DNA of 64,000 nt from Psococerastis gibbosa (taxonomy: Eukaryota > Arthropoda > Insecta > Psocodea > Psocidae), in NCBI GenBank assembly GCA_963971405.1, contig OZ020488.1, forward strand, positions 44,312,888 to 44,376,887. The letters run 5' to 3'. Positions 20,496-30,666 of the stretch are shown here, piece after piece (positions within the stretch are counted from its first letter, which is position 1; each line of letters opens with the position of its first letter). The notes beneath the pieces are model-generated. The model was not told the DNA's origin. It saw nothing but the letters and a program-made list of their open reading frames with translations, and searched no databases. The position numbers and the translations under genes are program-made.

Positions 20496-20760
20496 TCGTC
20501 ATTAGCTTGGGCAACTAGCAATATATAAAACTGCGATACGGGATTTTTGGTGCTTAGAACACAACAATATAAAGGTACAGTATTAGCTTCTTAGTTTACA
20601 TTTTTACAAAAATGCCACCATAACGGAACTAGTAACAGCTGAAGAAATGAGTAGGCTATTATGAATCATGCGAGCAGTCTTATTCTTTCAGAGAAGTTGG
20701 CAATGGGGGCACGTTTACTGCAACTTTTCTCACACCGTGCTCACGAAGACGTCGTCATTT
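20495..20760. other. Unique spacer
   Basis: No recognised element. Confidence 0.3.
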
Positions 20761-20930
20761 GTACAAATAAATAAACGTCGAGTCACATGGGTGACCCCTG
20801 GGGAACCTCTGCCCCCAGCCGCACTGGTCTCAGACTGAACATCTTCCGTCATGATGCTACTCCTTCCAGATTCGTGAATAGTGGGAGCAAGTAGAGCAGT
20901 TGTTCAAGGAGGTCCATGGTCCGAATTAAA
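20761..20930 (-). mobile_element. LINE 3' UTR, family S, copy 1
   Basis: CACATGGGTGACCCCTGGGG, AACCTCTGCCCCCAG, CTTCCAGATTCGTGAATAGT; the (TTTA)-like end at 20765 is the minus-strand tail. A second copy follows at 20985. Confidence 0.6.
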
Positions 20931-20984
20931 CACATCTATTTGTTGATTACTTGATTGTATAATATTTATCAGAACACCTCGTTT

Positions 20985-21240
20985 TATTTATTTATTTATT
21001 TATCTACGTCTGTATTTCTCAGTACATTTGCATATATTAGTAAACATTCAGGCACATGGGTGACGCCTGGGGAACCTCTGCCCCCAGCTATACTGGTCTC
21101 ATACTGAACCTCTACCGTCATGACGCTACTTCTTCCAGATTCGTGAATAGTGATGGGTGGGTCAATGCAGTGGGTCAGTTGGTGTAGATGGTTCAGGGTC
21201 CTATTGAAAAAAAGAAAGGTGAAAGAAAGTGTCTTCAATT
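20985..21240 (-). mobile_element. LINE 3' end, family S, copy 2
   Basis: The minus-strand tail (TAAA)n at 20986-21003 marks the 3' end. GGGTGACGCCTGGGGAACCT and CAGATTCGTGAATAGTGATG match copy 1, 276 bp away. The 80-codon minus frame has no domain that I recognise, so this is probably a 3' UTR. Confidence 0.6.
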
Positions 21241-21440
21241 TCTTCGAAATTTGGGCCTTTCAGTCCACTCATAGAATTAAAAACTATTTATATCATTTCC
21301 CATACACCAGTATTGTCTTGGGTTAGCTGGTGTTTACATGTACTTCGTACTTTTGCATGGTGCACATATGGTAAGCGCAGCCGACTGTGATAGTGACAGC
21401 CGGCTTTTTTTTGTAAAAGGGGGGACTTGTCCTTTCGGCT
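21241..21440. other. Unique spacer
   Basis: No recognised element. Confidence 0.3.
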
Positions 21441-21609
21441 CAGGTCCGTACCCAGGATTTAATTTTGGGGGGGCCAAGAACATAAAGTTTTAAAAATGAT
21501 AGGTACATCCGTAGTGATTTTAGTAGTTTCAGCTAAAACTCTTACATTATTTATTACTTTTTATCAAATGTAGGGGGGGCCATGCCCCCCCCCCTTGGGT
21601 ACGGCCCTG
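21441..21609. mobile_element. hAT-like MITE, 169 bp
   Basis: The ends CAGGTCCGTACCCAGG and TTGGGTACGGCCCTG are inverts. Flanks TTTCGGCT and TTTGGGCC match in 6 of 8 bases. G and C runs lie just inside both ends. Confidence 0.75.
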
Positions 21610-22154
21610 TTTGGGCCCCCCTTCCAAATGCGAAAATTATATTATAATTGTATACCTACTTGAAGAAAAATACAAATTATTATTATTACTGTGCTACTGT
21701 GGAAAAACCGATTTTTGCTACAGCAGTAAAATCGAACCTACAGTGTTTTGGGTGTAATGCAGTGTTCCTCTTCCTACTCTACTCTATCACTACTCCTCTA
21801 CCTATCTACTCTACGACGTCATAAACTTTAGTATTAATTTTCACTCATGAGGGGCAAGGCAACTATAACTTGATAAGTCAAACATAAGTCATGTTCGTAC
21901 TGCAAACTTTGCCCCTTATGACAAGGTACGTGTCATCCTAAATATTACACCACCACTCCCCCCCCCACCTCATAAGTCCCAGGAGTTTTCACGTCAGATT
22001 TCCCTTGGTCTGCCGCCACGTCAAAACTTCCACTGTCTGGGACTCTGGTCGCGATAACTCCAAATATGGCGTATACATAATTATATTATTATAACTCTGG
22101 AATATTCCAGTTGCTAGAGAACTACGAGGTACATACTGTGTGATATATTGGTGC
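21610..22154. other. Gene-free stretch
   Basis: AT-rich, with a C run at 21957-21967 and no recognised repeat. Confidence 0.35.
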
Positions 22155-22560
22155 CACCATTCTTCTTCTTCAAATGCCTCTTCTATCGAAGTAATTGTAT
22201 TACAGAGGTATACCGTTGTCTTCTGCATCCTAATGCCTTCTTTGAGTTCCTCCGCCTACGAGGCCAATTTCCCAACTTCTTCTTCTTCTTCTTCTTCCGG
22301 CTCTACAGCCCTTGGTGGGCTTTGGCCTGCTCGACAACACTCCTCCATTCTTCTCGGTTTTGCACAACGCTCCACCATCTGGAGACTCCCAACTCGCGAA
22401 GGTCATTCTCTAACTCGTCCTTCCAGCGGTTTCTTTTTCCCAACCCTAGGACGAAAGAGCGCCTTGCACAGGAAAACCGGTTTTTCGCTTATCCCGGCTC
22501 AAACTCGGCCCGTGTCTGTTTTAGCTAACCATTTAAAATATACTTCAATGGGGGTTCTTC
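22155..22560 (-). mobile_element. Two retroposon 3' ends with GAA-type tails
   Basis: TTCTTCTTCTTCAAATGCCT at 22161 starts a ~35-bp minus family I tail (CTCTTCTATCGAAG). A second TTC run at about 22277-22297 precedes CGGCTCTACAGCCCTTGGTG, GGCTTTGGCCTGCTCGACAA and CTCGCGAAGGTC, to about 22450. On the minus strand both end in GAAGAAG tails. Plus frames of 126 and 146 codons here are translations of the antisense strand. Confidence 0.5.
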
Positions 22561-22802
22561 TCACTTCGTTCACATACTAGGCCTGTTAGCTTTAAATACC
22601 TGCCCTTTTAGACTATATATAATACCTGATTATATTCACATAGGCACACATTATTGTACAATAGATAGGGAGTCAGCCACCCGTGACCATCTAATGGCCC
22701 AATCGAAATCAGCCGAGCTGGACGATAACTCTGCAATTAATAATCGTGCGCGGCCCAATCGCAACTGCACGACCTGTTAATTTACATCAGGCTTGCATGA
22801 TG

Positions 22803-23105
22803 TGTTTGTGGCACAATGGCTAGAATACTACGATATAGGACTTCAGTATGAACAACAATGGTTCGAATCCCACCCGGAACGAAGGGACCCGTACGTGCTT
22901 CCCTATTTATGAATTTAGTATAGGTACTAAGAGAGATAATATGAGCTAATTCCACGGTAAATAATTGTTCTATGGTTAAATTTCGGTTGCTGCTAGTTAT
23001 ACCCTGACCGAAAGCACTGAATTGATTACTGGGACAATGGCATAATCTAGAGCAGGCAGACCAATATAATGCAACACAATATGTGCAATGTATTGGTGAA
23101 CGAAT
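22803..23105 (+). mobile_element. tRNA-derived SINE, second family
   Basis: A TGGCACAATGGCTAGAATAC A-box-like stretch and the B-box GGTTCGAATCCCACCC head the unit. The body (AGCTAATTCCACGGTAAATA, ATTGATTACTGGGACAATGG, GAGCAGGCAGACCAATATAA) recurs 5'-truncated at 30001-30200. The end is loose near 23105. Confidence 0.75.
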
Positions 23106-23640
23106 TATTCGTAATTTCTTCAAAAAAAAAGTTTAATAAAAAAAATTTTACTTGGGAAACCACCCTGTTCAGTTATGCAACTCTTTTAGTCACCTATTAC
23201 ATACCCGAAATTAGATAGTATCGATGGAAAGGTTCATCAGAAAAATTATTTTTTAGTCATTTTTCATGGAAATTGAGTCTTTTTTAATTTTTTCCCCCAG
23301 AACCAAACTGTGAAGAGGCAAGTGGCTGCGTTTTGTTTACATACATTAACTGAAGATAAGTTTTGGTTTTGAATAAAAAATATTTTTTGGAAGACATTAT
23401 TGGTAATGTATGCCCCAATACATTGCATACGCCCTTAATATTATTGTGTCGCATTATATTGGTCCTAGCGTTTCAGACCATGCAATCGTCCCATCGATCT
23501 ATTCCGTACTTTAGGATAGGGAAAGTTGAGGTGACCACAAATTAACCCTAGGACAATTTCTCCCAATTACGTCTTATCTATTACTGCACCTATACTCATT
23601 GATAAATATAGGAAATCATGTACGGGTTCACTGGTACCGG
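23106..23640. other. Gene-free stretch
   Basis: AT-rich with A/T runs near 23120-23145. A 60-codon frame at 23363-23545 has no motif. Confidence 0.35.
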
Positions 23641-23644
23641 TTCT

Positions 23645-23725
23645 TTTATTATTTATGCGAGGATTTGAACTCGTCATCTTTGAGTAAGAATACAAGTCCT
23701 TAACCCACTGTGCCGGACATCCCTA
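23645..23725 (-). mobile_element. tRNA-like SINE fragment, minus
   Basis: Minus strand: GTTCAAATCCTCG (B-box) preceded by CACAGTGGGTTAAGGACTTG (A-box-like), spaced as in a tRNA promoter. Confidence 0.5.
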
Positions 23726-23894
23726 TTGCAATTGAAAAGTTTAAAACGTGTGATCCAGAAATCTGGGAATGTAGAGATCGTGCAAGTCTCAGATGTCCGT
23801 TCATCATAAAATCACACGAACAATCATAGCCAACGAGCACAATCCTAATTTCTGCATGTTCGTGAATAATTCATGAGAGACTGGGACAGTCTGG

Positions 23895-23990
23895 TTGGTA
23901 AGGGGACTGGCCACTGGGGCACACTGGACACAGACTGTAAGGCCTTGGGTTCAAATCCCGGTAAATATACAAATTCTTATTGATGATGGC
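23895..23990 (+). mobile_element. tRNA-like SINE fragment
   Basis: CTTGGGTTCAAATCCCGGTA has a good B-box, with GGTTGGTAAGGGGACTGGCC upstream as a possible A-box. Confidence 0.45.
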
Positions 23991-24560
23991 TATACATGGG
24001 AAGTTATTATTATTGAATACGCAGGAGACTTTCGGGTGTTTGGCACTATTTTAGTTCCCAAAGCGATTCGCTTCGACGGAGACAGGAGGGGGGGGGCCAT
24101 GAGGTCCCTGGCAATTGGCCCCTGGTCCCACCTACCAGGCCCAAAACCAGGATTTTTTTCTGGGAGGACTTTGATCCTATAGTACGATATGTATTGAATG
24201 AAATGCCGCACATCTGGCAGGGTCAATTTAATCTATGTACTGTACATCTATACTAGTAAAAATCAAAATGTGTCGGGGGAGGGGAGGCTGCAGCAACCCA
24301 GCCCCTCCCCCCCTCCTGCCTATTACTCTGGTGGTGGCCACATACGTATATCATACTTTGATTTTAATAATAAGTCCGTAAGAACCCAACGTGACTGAAA
24401 TGCAAGTATGCAATCTAAAAGAAATGAAGCTGCGCACTGCACTGGTCATCGATGCAACAACTTATGCAACTGAAAATTTGTTTCGCGCTGATTTAATTAC
24501 TTAATTTAGGAATCGGCAGGACGGTCCGTGATCTGACAGGCGCAGGTTTTGCTAAAGGCC
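23991..24560. other. Gene-free stretch with C/G-rich islands
   Basis: A 9-G run at 24088-24096 and AGGCCCAAAACCAGGATTTT resemble the interior of a TIR element without a pairable end. CCCAGCCCCTCCCCCCCTCC lies at 24298-24317. Confidence 0.35.
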
Positions 24561-24960
24561 ACGCCATTAGGCAAGTGGCTACCGTGCTTAGGTGTTCGCC
24601 GACAGTGCATGAGCGCCAAGAATTTTCACGAAATGGGAGAGATGATTTAGAACGCTTCGCAAACGAGGTAACGCTGATGGAACCAATGCGGAATGCGTCT
24701 GCTGGAGCTATCGGGCTGTTCCCGGGCTTGCAAGCCTTAAGGAAGTTCTGTCACTGTGCCTTACTTCTTCTTTCTTCAGCCAACGCCCGTACGTGACCTT
24801 TCGGCCATCCGACACCGTGCCACCCAGTACAAAGTTGCTCGTCCCTCAAAATTTGCCTCTCAGGCGACGTCTCTAAGGCCATCGCAGGTCGCGAGGGGTT
24901 CTGCAGATCCTTCAGTATTGGAACGCAGGGGACTTAGGGTTACAGTGTTGTTCGCTTCCG
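24561..24960. repeat. Family P repeat, copy 1
   Basis: GGGAGAGATGATTTAGAACG, then CAAACGAGGTAACGCTGATG, CCAATGCGGAATGCGTCTGC and AGCTATCGGGCTG are shared with about 25640-25740. Probably part of a LINE, but plus frames are short. Confidence 0.45.
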
Positions 24961-25033
24961 CGTGGTGTACCCTATGGGTGGTGCAAAAATGAATTACAAC
25001 TCTTCGTCTTTTACCGTGGCACCGTCCCTAGGT

Positions 25034-25598
25034 CAAGGGCGGGTCCAGGACAGATTTTTGGAGGGGGCCATTCCGGAAAAAGTGGGTATAGTGTACGAAG
25101 CCAAATTAATTTGTAGCGATTGTGCTATTGGTGTGCTTGTTAGCGAAACAAGGCACATTAATTTACAGTGCATTACATTAAAAACCCATGCGCCCGATGT
25201 AGATAGGTACCAGGGGGGGGGGGGTCCGGGGCATTTTAACAGCAGTAAAGTATTGATTTTTTAAAGCTTAGAAATGAATGCTTAAACGCTTATTCAAATT
25301 GTTGGAAATAGGAGGGCTCGGGGGTCCCCCCGTAGGAAACATTTGATAATATATGTGCAAAATAGTGGGGTTTTACGCATTTTAAAAGCAGTAAAGTACT
25401 TTTTTTTATAGCTTTGAAAGGAATGCTTAAATGCTTATTCAGATTGTTGGAAATAGAGGGGTCTCCCCCGGGGGGGAAATGTGAAAATATAAGTTCTAAA
25501 TAGTGGGGTTTTACGATTTTCACAGCAGTAACATTTATAATTTAAACATGAACGACAAATTCATGTTACCATACTAAAGTCCTCTGGACCCGCCACTG
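25034..25598. mobile_element. hAT-like element, family B (565 bp)
   Basis: Flanks 25026-25033 and 25599-25606 are both CCCTAGGT, a perfect 8-bp TSD. The ends CAAGGGCGGGTCCAGGA and TGGACCCGCCACTG are inverts. The interior has three near-tandem blocks of AGTGGGGTTTTACG-type sequence with GGGGGTCCCCC steps (about 25220-25330, 25360-25470, 25500-25560). These are the inverse of blocks at 42.1-42.5 kb. No transposase frame. Confidence 0.88.
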
Positions 25599-25619
25599 CC
25601 CTAGGTACGGTATTCACAG

Positions 25620-25920
25620 TAACTTAGCCCGAACTGTTTTTCACGATGTAGGAGAGATGATTTAGAATGCTCCTCAAATGAGGTGAGGCTGATGGCACCA
25701 ATAAGGAATGCGTCTGTTAGAGCTATGGGGATGTCAAAGGAGGCTCGTGCGGAAGACTGGAAGAGCTATCCCCTTGCCTAGGCTTTCACCGGCAGTGAGC
25801 GCGAAGCGTTTTTACGAAAGGGGAGAACAATCTAGAAGGTAGCCTGTGTTGTTCATTCATCCTGGCTCAAACTCGGTCCCCTATCCGTTCAGCAGCCATT
25901 ACGCTCTTCCATCTTCACCA
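25620..25920. repeat. Family P repeat, copy 2
   Basis: GTAGGAGAGATGATTTAGAA, CTCAAATGAGGTGAGGCTGA and AATGCGTCTGTTAGAGCTAT match 24.6 kb. CATCCTGGCTCAAACTCGGT recurs near 22490-22510. The two copies flank the TIR element at 25034. Confidence 0.45.
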
Positions 25921-26380
25921 CGAGGAGGTATAGACAAAATAAATAAATACACCACTGTCTATAGAATGATAATTTATTAGGCATAGTTTCCTGAGGTTTC
26001 TACCGGTTCACAACATATTTCCGCAAGGAAAATTACGTTATAAATCATAAACTGTTAATACCACCACAAAGAAAAAAAAAACACTAGCTAGCTAGCCACA
26101 AGCCAAAATTCTCAAGAATGTTCCCTAATACTGGCTGGCATGATAATGAAACTTTTTCCCATAAAGACAAGGTGAGAATCGGTGAGGTGACATTATCAGG
26201 TTTGGAAAAAGGGAAAAAACTTGCAAAGATTGATTTTCCATACTTGAATCCGCAGTTTTTTACAAGAATTGATAGCTAATAATAATATCAACTGAAAACC
26301 TAGCGCGAATTAATGCCCATGAAGTTTATCGATCGTGGATGGGAGTGGAAGAGATGAGATGACAAATTTGGAATAAATGG
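25921..26380. other. Gene-free stretch
   Basis: AT-rich, with no recognised repeat until the family N arm. Confidence 0.35.
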
Positions 26381-26610
26381 CTGTATGATGAAGAAGTAGA
26401 ATCCGGGTTGATGGGCCGTGGTCTGAATACGTACTTCGAACGTTTCGTCGACATCCGATAACTCATGAAAGTTATTATATAGAATAATAGTAGTCAACGT
26501 AGAACCACTAAAGATGTCGACCGCAGGTTTTGGCGAAACGTTTGGAAGTAGGCTTACAAAACGACCACGACCCATCAACCCGCATTCTAACGCTTCTTCA
26601 TTTCACTCTG
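26381..26610. repeat. Family N inverted repeat, copy 1
   Basis: Arms of about 90 bp: GAATCCGGGTTGATGGGCCG...CGTTTCGTCGACATC on the left (26400-26457) and GATGTCGACCGCAG...GGCGAAACGTTTGGAAGT...ACCCATCAACCCGCATTCTA on the right (26515-26590). A related pair is at 55.99-56.30 kb. The GTCGAC...CGAAACGT segment is hammerhead-like (see findings). Confidence 0.65.
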
Positions 26611-26637
26611 GCCGTTTAAGTCTTAGAAGTAGAAATA

Positions 26638-26890
26638 GAAGTGTTTTGAAGGACTTTTTAGGGACCCAGGCCTATACTTATCCCATAGGTCCCTTGTCCA
26701 ATGCCAACGACCCAGTGGCATTGGCATTCGGACATTATTTGTATTGTTTTCGTATGCATTTTTGGCCATTGGCAAACTGGTATACTTTCTCGATGCCAAC
26801 ATAAAGGACAAGCCGAGGCTAGCTTACCATTCACGCAATGAAACAGGCGAGAACATGACTTTACCTAGTCAAGATACGAGTCTGTTGAAG
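26638..26890 (+). repeat. Family G repeat
   Basis: GTCCCTTGTCCAATGCCAAC, CGGACATTATTTGTATTGTT, TTTGGCCATTGGCAAACTGG and ACGCAATGAAACAGG in the order seen at 46.7, 50.6-51.4 and 59.3-59.5 kb. The 96-codon frame over it is incidental. Confidence 0.75.
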
Positions 26891-26907
26891 TATTTATAAT
26901 ATACAGA

Positions 26908-27140
26908 TTCTTCTTCTTTCTTTTAATTAATGCCTCTTCCATCGAAGGTTGGCGATCATCATGGCAATTTTGTACCGTGGAGACTACTGCTCTGAAAAAG
27001 GAAGTCGTGCTCTTGCCAAACCACTGCCTCAGGTTTTTCAACCAGAATGTTCTTCTCTGCCCAGCTCTCTGTCCTCCTACCTTCCCTTGGATTATTACAT
27101 GCAGAAGGCGATACTTTTCGTTCCTCATCATTTGTCAGTT
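26908..27140 (-). pseudogene. LINE C-terminal end, family I, minus
   Basis: Minus translation reads RNEKYRLLHVIIQGKVGGQR, then RTFWLKNLRQWFGKSTTSFF and RAVVSTVQN, followed by a frameshift and an MEEALI-type end. The K/R-Y-R-L-L, I-I-x-G-K and W-L-x-N-L-R-x-W succession is a standard LINE C-terminal pattern. The tail is GAAGAAGAA (TTC run at 26908 on plus). This is the best-preserved family I copy here: two minus frames, of 107 codons (26959-27282) and 88 codons (26865-27131), overlap it. Confidence 0.7.
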
Positions 27141-27870
27141 TCCGTTCCTTAACCGTCAGCAGCAACTGGGCTCCTGTATCCATTTGCTTCAAGACCTCTG
27201 CACTATAGGAACAAAATCTCTGTAGGATATCCCCCTTAAAGTCTGTATACCCACACTTCAAACAGAACGATTGGAAACACACGACATTTCACAATTTGCA
27301 TTCTAACTGATTGTATACTGTTCGGTTACCTGTGGAAAAACCTCAGGACAATTGTTTGTAAATGACAGCCCAGTAATTAAAGGAGGAGGACTGTACGGAT
27401 CAGATCAAAGTTAAGTTAAAATAATAAATTAAGTTTTGCTGTATCGTAAACTTACAGTATTTGTCAGCACATTGTCAGGCACCCCCCCCCCCCCCCGTAT
27501 ACGAACTAAGACTACGAAACATAATAAAAGCTGTCAAATATTCAATAAAAACCATCAAATTTTTAATCATGGTCCTTTACAAGATATGAATATTAATATA
27601 GTCGTAATTAATATTGAATTATAAGAGTCTGATAATAACATTTTCATTAATTCAAAGCCGTCGATATTCAAAAATTTGCATTCTTCTTTTATTTTCAAAG
27701 GCAACTCAATAACACCTTAATTTTTTTTCTAATTTAATCGAGCGATATTATTTTAGAGATGATAATGTGCAAAAGTATTTTTCGTTTCAAAATTAAATTT
27801 ATACTGAAAAATAGGCTTCAACTAAATAATTTTATTGGCTTTCACTGAATATACTGTAGGTTAGGTTATC
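27141..27870. other. Gene-free stretch
   Basis: A 16-C run at 27481-27496 and AT-rich sequence. The minus LINE frame extends upstream to about 27280 (MCFQSFCLKCGYTDFKGD), possibly older LINE coding sequence. Confidence 0.4.
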
Positions 27871-28090
27871 CTTAATGCCTCTTCTATCGAAGATCATGGC
27901 GATTTAGGCCTTGGAGACTGCTGCTCTGAAAAGAGAAGTCGTGCTCTTGCCAAACAACTGCCTCAGGTTTTTCAACCAGGATGTTCATCTTCTGCCAGCA
28001 GCCCTTCTTCTTTCTATCTTCCATTGGATTATTACATGCAGTAAGCCAGTCAGCGATACGTTTGGTTTCTCATCACATGGCCAAAGTAGG
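27871..28090 (-). pseudogene. LINE C-terminal end, family I, minus, second copy
   Basis: Minus translation gives SWLKNLRQLFGKSTTSLFRA then AVSKA, stop, IAMIF. It starts with CTTAATGCCTCTTCTATCGA on plus and lacks the TTC-rich tail of its neighbour. One stop and one frameshift disable it. Confidence 0.65.
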
Positions 28091-28689
28091 TTAGGTTAGA
28101 TAAGGTGATTTGGACCCCTTAGCAGAGCCGGATTCTTTGTGTGCTAAGTGCCATCCTATTACATTATATATTATATTATATCGTGGTTGGGTAGTATATC
28201 AGGTAGAATAAGTACACTAATAAGGTATACAGTGACCTCCGTACCATCAATAAACCTTCAAAACTCTTCAACGGTTGAAATCATCGAGTAATCATTAATT
28301 AGCCGATGAAGCCTGGTATTTCCTGATGACTGGACGCGGCCCTGAGCTTCGCTATATACTGTAGCCTATACAGCAGCGGGAAGCTTATGTTTTCCAGTCA
28401 AGTGTGGCCACTTGTGTAATTGAAGGTGTCTGAATGTCACCAAAAACTCTGCTGCCTGCTGCGCCACTTTCACGGGCTGTAGAATCTATAAGCTAGGTAT
28501 CATTATCGTTTTATTGGCAATTTAGTCTTTGAAGAACCCAGGCCGCTGCAACTAAAGTAAGCAGTATATTGGCAAAGCCTATAACGCAACAGTCGTCCTG
28601 CCATACATATTCTGGTTTCTCCGAAAAGATTAGGAAGGTCCGAACAGTATTCAATTTCGAGTTAACCCTTAGGAAAATAATGTCACTAA
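28091..28689. other. Gene-free stretch
   Basis: CAGAGCCGGATT (28123) and GCGGCCCTG (28336-28344) could be diverged TIR ends, but flanks do not match. Otherwise unremarkable. Confidence 0.35.
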
Positions 28690-28980
28690 GCCATAGTCGC
28701 AATTTAAATATTGGCGCCAAACTCACAATTGCGACTTGTGCACCACCTATATATGTATGAAACCGCCAAAAAATCTCTATCCATCTCTAAAACCAAACTG
28801 TCAGTTGTTTTAAATATTACCAATTTTCAAATTAATTCCTTTTGTCCATATACTAGTATTAACAATTCCACTTCTACTAGACTGCCATTGCTGTCAACCC
28901 ACATATCTTACTGAAGAAACAACACGCCAGGTACCGAGCTCGGGAAAGGCTTCACAGTCAATAGTAAGACAAACGTAATA
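28690..28980. repeat. Family U repeat, copy 2
   Basis: CAATTTAAATATTGGCGCCA to GGTACCGAGCTCGGGAAAGG, parallel to 19440-19702. This copy lacks the TIR element that follows copy 1. Confidence 0.55.
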
Positions 28981-29027
28981 TCTGCGTGTGTCAATTAATT
29001 AATACATATTTACATAACTAAATAACT

Positions 29028-29217
29028 ATGCTCAAGAAAGACATCAGGAACTGTGCATATGAAATATCCTGTGAATGTGATCGGAAATACATAAGGGAAA
29101 AATATCGGTCGTTAGCAGAAAGAGTTCATGAGCACAAACGGTGCGATGGACTCAGAGAAACCGAGAAATCCCATTTAGCAGACCATGCCTGGACTGAAGA
29201 CCAAATCAAAGACCTTA
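29028..29217 (+). pseudogene. Penelope-like GIY-YIG endonuclease fragment
   Basis: The translation contains DIRNCAYEISCECDRKYIRE, KYRSLAERVHEHKR and KSHLADHAWTEDQI. This follows the layout of the GIY-YIG domain at the C-terminus of Penelope-like retroelements: a G-x-Y-x-I-x-C-x-C entry (here AYEISCEC), a YIGxT-like strand (here YIREK), an R-x-x-EH helix, then a S-x-x-x-x-H segment. The entry Gly and the YIG Gly are replaced and the RT is absent, so it should be inactive. The frame runs on to 29402 through repeat sequence. GIY-YIG assignment is good; Penelope origin is inferred. Confidence 0.7.
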
Positions 29218-29399
29218 GCCGCTGCAACCACATCTTCTGCTTCTTCTTCTTTGGCGCTACAACATGGAGTGAGTTTTTTCCCTCTCCCCCCCCCCCCGAC
29301 GCCACATCTCCAATCCACAGAGTTCTTTGGGGGGGGGGGGGGTTGGGAAGCGTACGCTGTCTTCTTTTTTCAATGGACCTCGTCTGTCCACTTTTAAAA
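29218..29399. repeat. TTC run and C/G homopolymers
   Basis: CTTCTGCTTCTTCTTCTTTG, then a C run at 29286-29299 and a 14-G run at about 29329-29342. It resembles the interior of the TIR elements but no ends could be paired. Confidence 0.4.
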
Positions 29400-29630
29400 T
29401 AAATTATTTTATTTTATTTTAATAAATTACTTTATGCTCTACATTACTAATCCAGCCATAGTTACATAAGGCTATAAAGCTCTCTCTTACACTCAACAAG
29501 GAAGGCTAGTACCGCCTGCATTACGTGTCGTCCGAAAAATGGCTAGTAAATACAGCAAATGTGAGACTCGATCCAACAAACTCAGAGTGTGTACCACACG
29601 ATCCCAGTACCCATGCCCTTAGTATTGGGT
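29400..29630 (-). mobile_element. tRNA-derived SINE, minus
   Basis: AT-rich TTTTATTTTAATAAA tail at 29400-29430, then AAGGCTATAAAGCTCTCTCT matching the 43.3-kb SINE body in reverse, and a diverged B-box (minus: GTTGGATCGAGTCTC) at 29570-29584. Confidence 0.6.
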
Positions 29631-30000
29631 TTCCTGCAGCATTTTAAGTCATGCATACAGCATGCGTTGCCTTAATACGCCACTAAGCTCATAAAAGTCA
29701 TTTGACAAACCCTCACAAGCCTACCTGAATTGCCAGGCACCGAAAACGTACCGCAATTTACCGCTGTAACCTGCCATGACATGAAAACATGTGTGTCACA
29801 ACATTGTAAGATGACAAGGGGTGGGAGCCACCCTCCCATGCACTGGTGCATCCACAACATTGCCTTCTTCCACTGAGACGAGTAATCTATTTTATGTGGG
29901 CCACACACAAGAGTTCTTTGAATCACTGACGCGAGGGGTTGTCCAAAAGCTACCATTTTGTTTATTCAGTAGGCTATATTCCAGATTAAAATAAAAGAAC
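29631..30000. other. Gene-free stretch
   Basis: A 94-codon minus frame (29672-29956) has no recognised motif. No repeat family seen. Confidence 0.35.
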
Positions 30001-30204
30001 TGGTACGAGTGAACCCATTATTTATCAATTAGGTTAGGCACTGTCATAGCTCCTTGGTAAATGATTGTTTTAGGGTTAAATTTGGTTTAGGTTTAAATTT
30101 CGAGTTTCCCTATCCCAGAGAACTGAAATGATCGTTGGGACGGTGGCTTAGTCAAGAATGGGCAGACTAAGATAATACGATACAAAACAGTAATAATTTG
30201 TTTT
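30001..30204 (+). mobile_element. SINE, second family, 5'-truncated
   Basis: Body matches 22890-23100 (AAATGATTGTTTTAGGGTTA, GAACTGAAATGATCGTTGGG, GGGCAGACTAAGATAATACG) without the tRNA-like head. Confidence 0.65.
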
Positions 30205-30281
30205 TTTTTCAACGCCTGCTTTCAGTATTTCTGCTTGAAACAGCCTTGTCAGCCTGGCGGGGGGAGTGAGTCTGTTTATTA
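30205..30281 (+). repeat. Family M, first part (interrupted)
   Basis: GCCTGCTTTCAGTATTTCTG and GTCAGCCTGGCGGGGGGAGT, then GAGTCTGTTTATTA: reverse complement of about 47990-48060. Cut by the MITE that follows. Confidence 0.8.
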
Positions 30282-30666
30282 AGGCGCCCATTCCATTGAC
30301 CGGCTAGGGCTATTTCCAAAACGGTGACGTGGTAGCAGACATTCAAGACTTAGGTGGCGTTTCCACCAACCTCGCATTGCAGAATGCAAGTGACATTGAC
30401 GGAAATTAGAATTTTTCTTTTTATAGAAATCTATTAAAATGTTTGTACTTAACATATCCCATCACGCCATTTTTTAATTTTAGTTTGTTTGCTTGTGATT
30501 TTACTGTATGATCATTGATCAATTTTAACTATGGCATAGAGGAAAATAAACATTTCCGTCAATTCTGCAATGCGAGGTCCGAGGAAACGTCACCTAAGTC
30601 TTGAATGTCTGCTACCAGGTCACCGTTTTTGGAAATAGCCCTAGCCGGTCAATGGAATGGGCACCT
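30282..30666. mobile_element. 385-bp palindromic MITE, family F, copy 1
   Basis: Ends AGGCGCCCATTCCATTGACC and GGTCAATGGAATGGGCACCT. The TIRs extend about 100 bp each (GACGTGGTAGCAGACATTCA, CCTCGCATTGCAGAAT). TA flanks both sides (30280-30281, 30667-30668). It splits family M, whose 48-kb copy preserves the uninterrupted site GTCTGTTACCTTGAGG. Orientation of the AT-rich core is opposite to copies at 45885, 54534 and 57591. Confidence 0.9.

Noticed and set aside
22140..22580. 146- and 126-codon plus frames as a gene
   Set aside because: They lie antisense to retroposon 3' ends and are rich in Ser/Phe from TTC runs.
28123..28344. CAGAGCCGGA...GCGGCCCTG as another TIR element
   Set aside because: Terminal similarity is only a few bases and the 8-bp flanks do not match.
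19653..28960. GTACCGAGCTCGG resembling a cloning-vector polylinker (19.65 and 28.93 kb)
   Set aside because: The match is about 13 bases and is part of a dispersed repeat with other shared sequence; no vector sequence adjoins.
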